From Pseudomonas parasichuanensis (GTDB taxonomy: Bacteria > Pseudomonadota > Gammaproteobacteria > Pseudomonadales > Pseudomonadaceae), in the NCBI RefSeq assembly GCF_021601385.1, contig NZ_BQHO01000012.1:1-64000 (forward strand): a stretch of 64,000 nucleotides of DNA, written 5' to 3'. Below the pieces are notes generated by a model, which worked only from the letters and a program-made list of their open reading frames with translations, had not been told where the DNA came from and made no database searches. Position numbers and translations under genes: made by a program. Shown piece by piece: positions 60,541 to 64,000 of this stretch. Each line of letters starts with the position of its first letter. The stretch's first letter is position 1.

Positions 60541-61017
60541 TTACTCCGGTAGAAAATCGCCGGGCATTATCTCACCACTGCGCGACAAGTGCAGGTCCCG
60601 GGGGATGATCAGCCCGGTGGCCAGGTCACCTTGCAGTCGGTAATGCAGTGGCTGTTTGCTTTTCAGCAGTTTCGCCAGTGGCTTGAGGTGCTGCCAGAGG
60701 TTGGTCCGCGCGGTGATCTTGAAGGTGCGCCGGGCATGGCCGCCGACGCTGCGCCAGAGGCTGACATCCTCTTCGGCCAGCAGGATGTCGCCCAGATGCA
60801 CGGCGTAGTGCAGGTTGCGGATGAACAGGCGGCTGTCGTTGGGGTTGATGACCTGCAGGTGCAGCACGAATTCTTGCTGGTGCAGGCGCATGCTGACTTT
60901 TTCCACCTTCAGCAGATGCACCTCTGGCTGGCGCCAGCTGTCGTCGCCCCAGCTGGCGCAGCCCGCCAGCCCGCTCAGCAGTAAAGCCAGCAGCATCAGG
61001 CGGGCGAGGGCGCGCAT
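60541..61017 (-). CDS. LEA type 2 family lipoprotein
   Basis: A 158-residue lipoprotein ([13 protein letters not shown], lipid cysteine at about 20) with one LEA14-like immunoglobulin-type beta domain ([27 protein letters not shown]). The water-stress/hypersensitive response domain family has unclear roles in bacteria. It is adjacent to ychJ on the same strand. Confidence 0.82.
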   Translation of the reverse strand: MRALARLMLLALLLSGLAGCASWGDDSWRQPEVHLLKVEKVSMRLHQQEFVLHLQVINPNDSRLFIRNLHYAVHLGDILLAEEDVSLWRSVGGHARRTFKITARTNLWQHLKPLAKLLKSKQPLHYRLQGDLATGLIIPRDLHLSRSGEIMPGDFLPE

Positions 61018-61019
61018 GG

Positions 61020-61496
61020 TCAGTTACCGAAATAGCTGGCGCAGCATTTCTTGAATTTCTGCCCGCTGGCGCAGGGGCAGGAGTCATTGCGCCCGACTTT
61101 CAGTTCCACGGTTGGGTCAATGAAGTACCAGCGCCCGCTGTGCTGGACGAAGGCCGAACGTTCGCGGTGCTGGTGGTCGCCTTGGCTGTCGTGCCAGCGC
61201 GCGGTGAAGGTGACGAAGGCGTGTTCGGGCTGCCCACCGAGCACCTCGGCGTTTTCCACCTCGAGCCCCAGCCAGGTGCTCTGGGCGCTCCAGGCCGCCA
61301 TGGCGGCGCGGTCCAGGCCGGCCTGCTGGGCCGGTAGCGTAGTGCCTACCAGATAATCCACCAGCCCCAGCACGTAGGCGCTGTAGCGTGAGCGCATCAG
61401 CGTCTGTGCATCCGGTGCCGGGGTGCCGGCGTGATAATGCCCGCAGCAGGCGTCGAGCAGGTTGCCACTGCCGCAAGGGCAGACCGAAACACTCAT
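61020..61496 (-). CDS. ychJ: YchJ family SEC-C protein
   Basis: A 158-residue protein with SEC-C-type zinc motifs at both ends (CPCGSG…CCGHYH and [13 protein letters not shown]) around a cystatin-like middle domain of the YchJ family. Function unknown. It forms a same-strand cluster with the LEA-like and His-rich SEC-C genes. Confidence 0.88.
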   Translation of the reverse strand: MSVSVCPCGSGNLLDACCGHYHAGTPAPDAQTLMRSRYSAYVLGLVDYLVGTTLPAQQAGLDRAAMAAWSAQSTWLGLEVENAEVLGGQPEHAFVTFTARWHDSQGDHQHRERSAFVQHSGRWYFIDPTVELKVGRNDSCPCASGQKFKKCCASYFGN

Positions 61497-61500
61497 GGCG

Positions 61501-61995
61501 TCACCACCAGTACTTGCCGAAGTTTTGTGGGTTGGCCCAGAACTTGGCATTCAGCCAGTCCGGTACCTGTTTGTAGTCATGCAGATCATAGGTGAACAGG
61601 CTGAGCACCTGTTCGCCGCGCTGGAATTTCTCGCTGGCCGACAGCGCCAGCGCGAAAAAGTCGGTGTCGTGCCAGCCGCAGGCACCCAGGTCGGCGAGTA
61701 CCGCGACCCGGCTGGCGTTGAGGTTGCGGATGCCACCCAGCAACTCCAGGCCACTGCGTTTGGGCAGGTGTTCAAGGCAGTCCACCAGCACCGCCAGGTC
61801 GAAGCGCTGGGCGGCCAGTTCGGCCGGCAGCGGGCCGGGTGCGGCGACTTCTATAAGGGTGTCCGGGTGCTCGGCAGCGAAGGCGTCCAGGGCCGGGAAG
61901 CGCGTGCCCACCAGCAACAGCTTGTGTGGCGTGAAACGCTCCAGCAGGGCGGCCAGGGCCTGCTGCGGCGTGCGTTGTGAGAAAGCGTCGGTCAT
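61501..61995 (-). CDS. DUF6231 family protein
   Basis: A 164-residue protein with a Rossmann-like pattern ([11 protein letters not shown]…[14 protein letters not shown]), reminiscent of SAM-dependent methyltransferases but short. Function unknown. GAGGA lies six bases before the ATG at 61995, so I prefer it to the ATG two codons earlier. It lies 4 bp upstream of ychJ. Confidence 0.75.
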   Translation of the reverse strand: MTDAFSQRTPQQALAALLERFTPHKLLLVGTRFPALDAFAAEHPDTLIEVAAPGPLPAELAAQRFDLAVLVDCLEHLPKRSGLELLGGIRNLNASRVAVLADLGACGWHDTDFFALALSASEKFQRGEQVLSLFTYDLHDYKQVPDWLNAKFWANPQNFGKYWW

Positions 61996-62155
61996 TGCCA
62001 TTCCTCGTTCAGGTCGCTCAAGACTAGCGGCCCCGGCCCGCCTGGCATAGAGGCAAGGCGCCGCGTCGTGGCTTATTGCTGGCAGAGCGGGAAACAGCGG
62101 TCTTTACTTCCAGAGCATCGGTTTTGCACCGATTCCCCCTAGGAGAAGCAACAAG

Positions 62156-62845
62156 ATGAGCATAGTACGCACAGCGATACCCCTGGTTCTGCTCACCAGT
62201 GTGTTGACTGGTTGTGCAGGTTTGCAAAAAACCGACTGGCCGAAGTGTGCTGCCGTCGGGGGCGTGGGCGGCGCGGCCCTGGGCGCCATCGAGAGCTCCA
62301 GCTGGGCTGGCTGGGGGGCGTTGCTCGGTGGTGGTCTGGCGGCCGGTTATTGCTGGGCCCACGGCGATGGCGACGAAGACGGCGATGGTGTGCCGGACAG
62401 CCGCGACAAGTGCCCGGGCACGCCGCGCGGCGTCCAGGTCGATGCCAACGGCTGCCCGCCGCCACCCCCAGTGGTCGAAGAGGTCGTGGTACAGAAGGAA
62501 GAAGTCATCGTCATCCGCGATGTGCGCTTCGAGTTCGACTCGGCACGCCTGACCGCCACCGACAAGCAGCGCCTCAATACCATTGCCACACGCCTTAAGC
62601 AGGAGGCCCCGAGCGCCCGCCTGAGCGTAACCGGCCACACCGACAGCGTCGGCTCCGACAGCTACAACCAGAAACTGTCCGAGCGCCGTGCCCATTCGGT
62701 GACCGATTACCTGGTCGAACAAGGCGTACCGCGCAGCAGCTTCGTCTCGGTCGTAGGTGCCGGCGAGACCCAACCGGTGGCGGACAACGCCACGGCTGAC
62801 GGCCGCGCCATGAACCGCCGTACCGAGATCAAGATCCAGCGTTGA
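62156..62845 (+). CDS. OmpA family lipoprotein, first of a tandem pair
   Basis: A 229-residue lipoprotein (TSVLTGCAG). A glycine-zipper-like stretch (AAVGGVGGAALGAIESSSWAG) is followed by an acidic calcium-type repeat (GDGDEDGDGVPDSRDKCPGTP, thrombospondin type 3) at about 78-100. The OmpA peptidoglycan-binding domain (TGHTDSVGSDSYNQKLSERR) is at about 115-229. It probably anchors the outer membrane to the cell wall. AGGAG precedes the ATG. Confidence 0.88.
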   Translation: MSIVRTAIPLVLLTSVLTGCAGLQKTDWPKCAAVGGVGGAALGAIESSSWAGWGALLGGGLAAGYCWAHGDGDEDGDGVPDSRDKCPGTPRGVQVDANGCPPPPPVVEEVVVQKEEVIVIRDVRFEFDSARLTATDKQRLNTIATRLKQEAPSARLSVTGHTDSVGSDSYNQKLSERRAHSVTDYLVEQGVPRSSFVSVVGAGETQPVADNATADGRAMNRRTEIKIQR

Positions 62846-62852
62846 CGGCCCT

Positions 62853-62887
62853 GCGCCCGCGCCTTGAGAAGTGGCGCGGGCGCGTCT
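62853..62887 (+). terminator. Hairpin after the first OmpA gene
   Basis: GCGCCCGCGCC and GGCGCGGGCGC form an 11-bp stem followed by GTCTTTA. Confidence 0.65.
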
Positions 62888-62934
62888 TTACTCCTGGGTG
62901 ACCGGTAGCGGCCGGTAACTCAGGAGCATTCAGC

Positions 62935-63654
62935 ATGCGTGTTTCGTCCAAGGCGGCGCTGCCGCTGTTGCTGGCCACCAGCCTGCTGGCCGGTTGCGCG
63001 ACCCACAGCGATGGCAGCGCGCCCCTCAATCAAAGGACCTGGCCCCTCTGCAGCCTGCTGGGTGGGCTGGTCGGCGGCGGCCTGGGGGCCATCGAGAGCT
63101 CCACGTGGGCGGCCGGTGGCGGCGCTCTGGGAGCCATTGCCGGCGGCCTGATCTGCTACGCCCAGGATGGCGATGAGGATGGCGATGGCGTCTTCGACCG
63201 CCGTGACCGTTGCCCGGACACGCCCGCTGGCACCCAGGTCAACCACATCGGCTGCCCGTTGCCCCAGTACCCACCCTCGCAACCGCAACCTGAACCCGCT
63301 GCGGCCTCCGAGGTGATCACCCTCGATGACCAGGGGCAGGTGCTGTTCGCCTTCGACTCCGCAGAGCTCGCGGCGGGCGCCCGGCAGCGTCTGCACGAGG
63401 TGCTGCCCAGGCTGAACGAGCCGGGCGTGGCCAGCGTCAAGGTCATCGGCTTCACCGACAGCGTCGGCTCCGACAGCTACAACCAGGGCCTGTCCGAGCG
63501 CCGTGCCAGCAGCGTCGCCGAGTACCTGATCAGCCAGGGGCTGGCACCGAACAAGGTGACCAGCCAGGGCCGTGGCGAGGCTGATCCGGTTGCTGACAAC
63601 GACAGCGAAGAAGGCCGTGCACGCAACCGACGGGTGGAACTGCACCTCAACTGA
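62935..63654 (+). CDS. OmpA family lipoprotein, second of a tandem pair
   Basis: A 239-residue paralogue of the preceding gene with the same order of parts: a lipobox (TSLLAGCAT), a Gly-rich stretch ending GAIESSTWA, an acidic repeat (DGDEDGDGVFDRRDRCPDTPAGTQ) and an OmpA domain (TDSVGSDSYNQGLSERRASS). CAGGAG precedes the ATG. The shared segments indicate local duplication, while the proline-rich linkers have diverged. Confidence 0.88.
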   Translation: MRVSSKAALPLLLATSLLAGCATHSDGSAPLNQRTWPLCSLLGGLVGGGLGAIESSTWAAGGGALGAIAGGLICYAQDGDEDGDGVFDRRDRCPDTPAGTQVNHIGCPLPQYPPSQPQPEPAAASEVITLDDQGQVLFAFDSAELAAGARQRLHEVLPRLNEPGVASVKVIGFTDSVGSDSYNQGLSERRASSVAEYLISQGLAPNKVTSQGRGEADPVADNDSEEGRARNRRVELHLN

Positions 63655-63690
63655 CCCCTCTGGCGCGCCCATCGCAGTAAGGGTACTGTT

Positions 63691-63724
63691 GCCAGCGCGG
63701 TCCGCTCGAACGGGCCGCGCTGGC
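63691..63724 (+). terminator. Terminator of the second OmpA gene
   Basis: GCCAGCGCGG and CCGCGCTGGC form a 10-bp stem; an A-rich stretch follows, so the T-run is weak on this strand. Confidence 0.5.
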
Positions 63725-63750
63725 ATAACAAAAAACAGTGGGGGCGGGGT

Positions 63751-64000
63751 ATGAAGTTCATCCTGGGCCTGGGCAAGGTCCTGACGGTACTGTTCTGGTG
63801 GGTGGTGCTGTTCAATCTGTTCATGCCGCAGCCAGTGCCGCTCAATCTGCTGATCCATGCCGCCGGCATCCTCCTGCTGTCGCTGCATGTGCTTGAGGTG
63901 CTGTTTTTCAACGCCAGCCTGCGTGGGCGCAGCCACCGCTGGTTTGATCGGTTGCAGATCCTTTTGACCGGCATCTTCCACGTCATGTCCATCCCCAAAC
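63751..64000 (+). CDS. DUF1145 family membrane protein, partial at right edge
   Basis: An ATG at 63751 preceded by GGGGCGGGG opens MKFILGLGKVLTVLFWWVVL and runs off the window after about 83 codons. At least two membrane helices are visible (about 5-24 and 33-52). The sequence fits the short DUF1145 (YhhL-like) family of unknown function. Confidence 0.75.
   Translation, partial: MKFILGLGKVLTVLFWWVVLFNLFMPQPVPLNLLIHAAGILLLSLHVLEVLFFNASLRGRSHRWFDRLQILLTGIFHVMSIPK

Overview
The window is chromosomal DNA of a fluorescent pseudomonad, most likely of the Pseudomonas putida group. Support comes from the high GC content, the protein sequences, and the gene order: aatJQMP-aauSR, glpFKRD, argF/grxD/bfr/bfd/peroxiredoxin/rnt/pyrC/motY/argG, nth-rnf, metG/apbC/dcd. 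The intergenic REP palindromes are also typical of this group. No tRNA, rRNA, CRISPR array, transposase or intact prophage was seen. The species cannot be named from the sequence alone.

Left end (1-10 kb): the start of a small gene runs off the edge. It is preceded by a structured leader that looks like a C4-type antisense RNA, and then by a 275-bp MITE-like palindromic element whose second copy lies inverted at 23.5 kb. Next come an orphan FMN/Fe-S glutamate-synthase-like protein, the zinc-independent L31 gene rpmE2 behind a Zur-like box, the giant helicase Lhr, a Nudix hydrolase, metR and a secreted alpha/beta hydrolase.

10-17.4 kb, minus strand: the acidic amino acid uptake system aatJ-aatQ-aatM-aatP-aauS-aauR, followed by glpM. 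Upstream of aatJ there is a sigma-54 promoter and two AauR-type inverted repeats 31 bp apart. 17.4-21.7 kb: a 1441-residue LRR protein with an intact NEL-type E3 ubiquitin ligase catalytic motif and no secretion apparatus nearby.

21.8-27.2 kb: glycerol catabolism glpF-glpK-glpR-glpD with GlpR-like operators and a terminator inside the glpF leader. 27.4-40.3 kb: ybaK, a PhzF protein, argF plus an ABC ATPase, a molybdopterin oxidoreductase, then an iron/redox cluster (grxD, a heme-binding bacterioferritin subunit that lacks half its ferroxidase ligands, Fur-box-controlled bfd, a peroxiredoxin), then rnt-pyrC, motY and argG.

40.3-51 kb: a small membrane protein divergent from a NarL-type regulator, nth, and a reduced Rnf-like operon that keeps only A, D, G and E. 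RnfB and RnfC are absent and the intramembrane Fe-S cysteines of RnfA are missing. This is the most unusual metabolic locus here. metG, apbC, a cold-shock gene and dcd follow. 50.5-57.5 kb: the four-gene ligase-associated DNA repair module (PdeM, DEXH helicase, ATP-dependent ligase, MBL exonuclease) with an AstE-like gene inserted. 57.7-64 kb: a penicillin-acylase-family lipoprotein, SEC-C proteins, a LEA-like lipoprotein, a DUF6231 protein, two tandem OmpA-like lipoproteins and a truncated DUF1145 protein.
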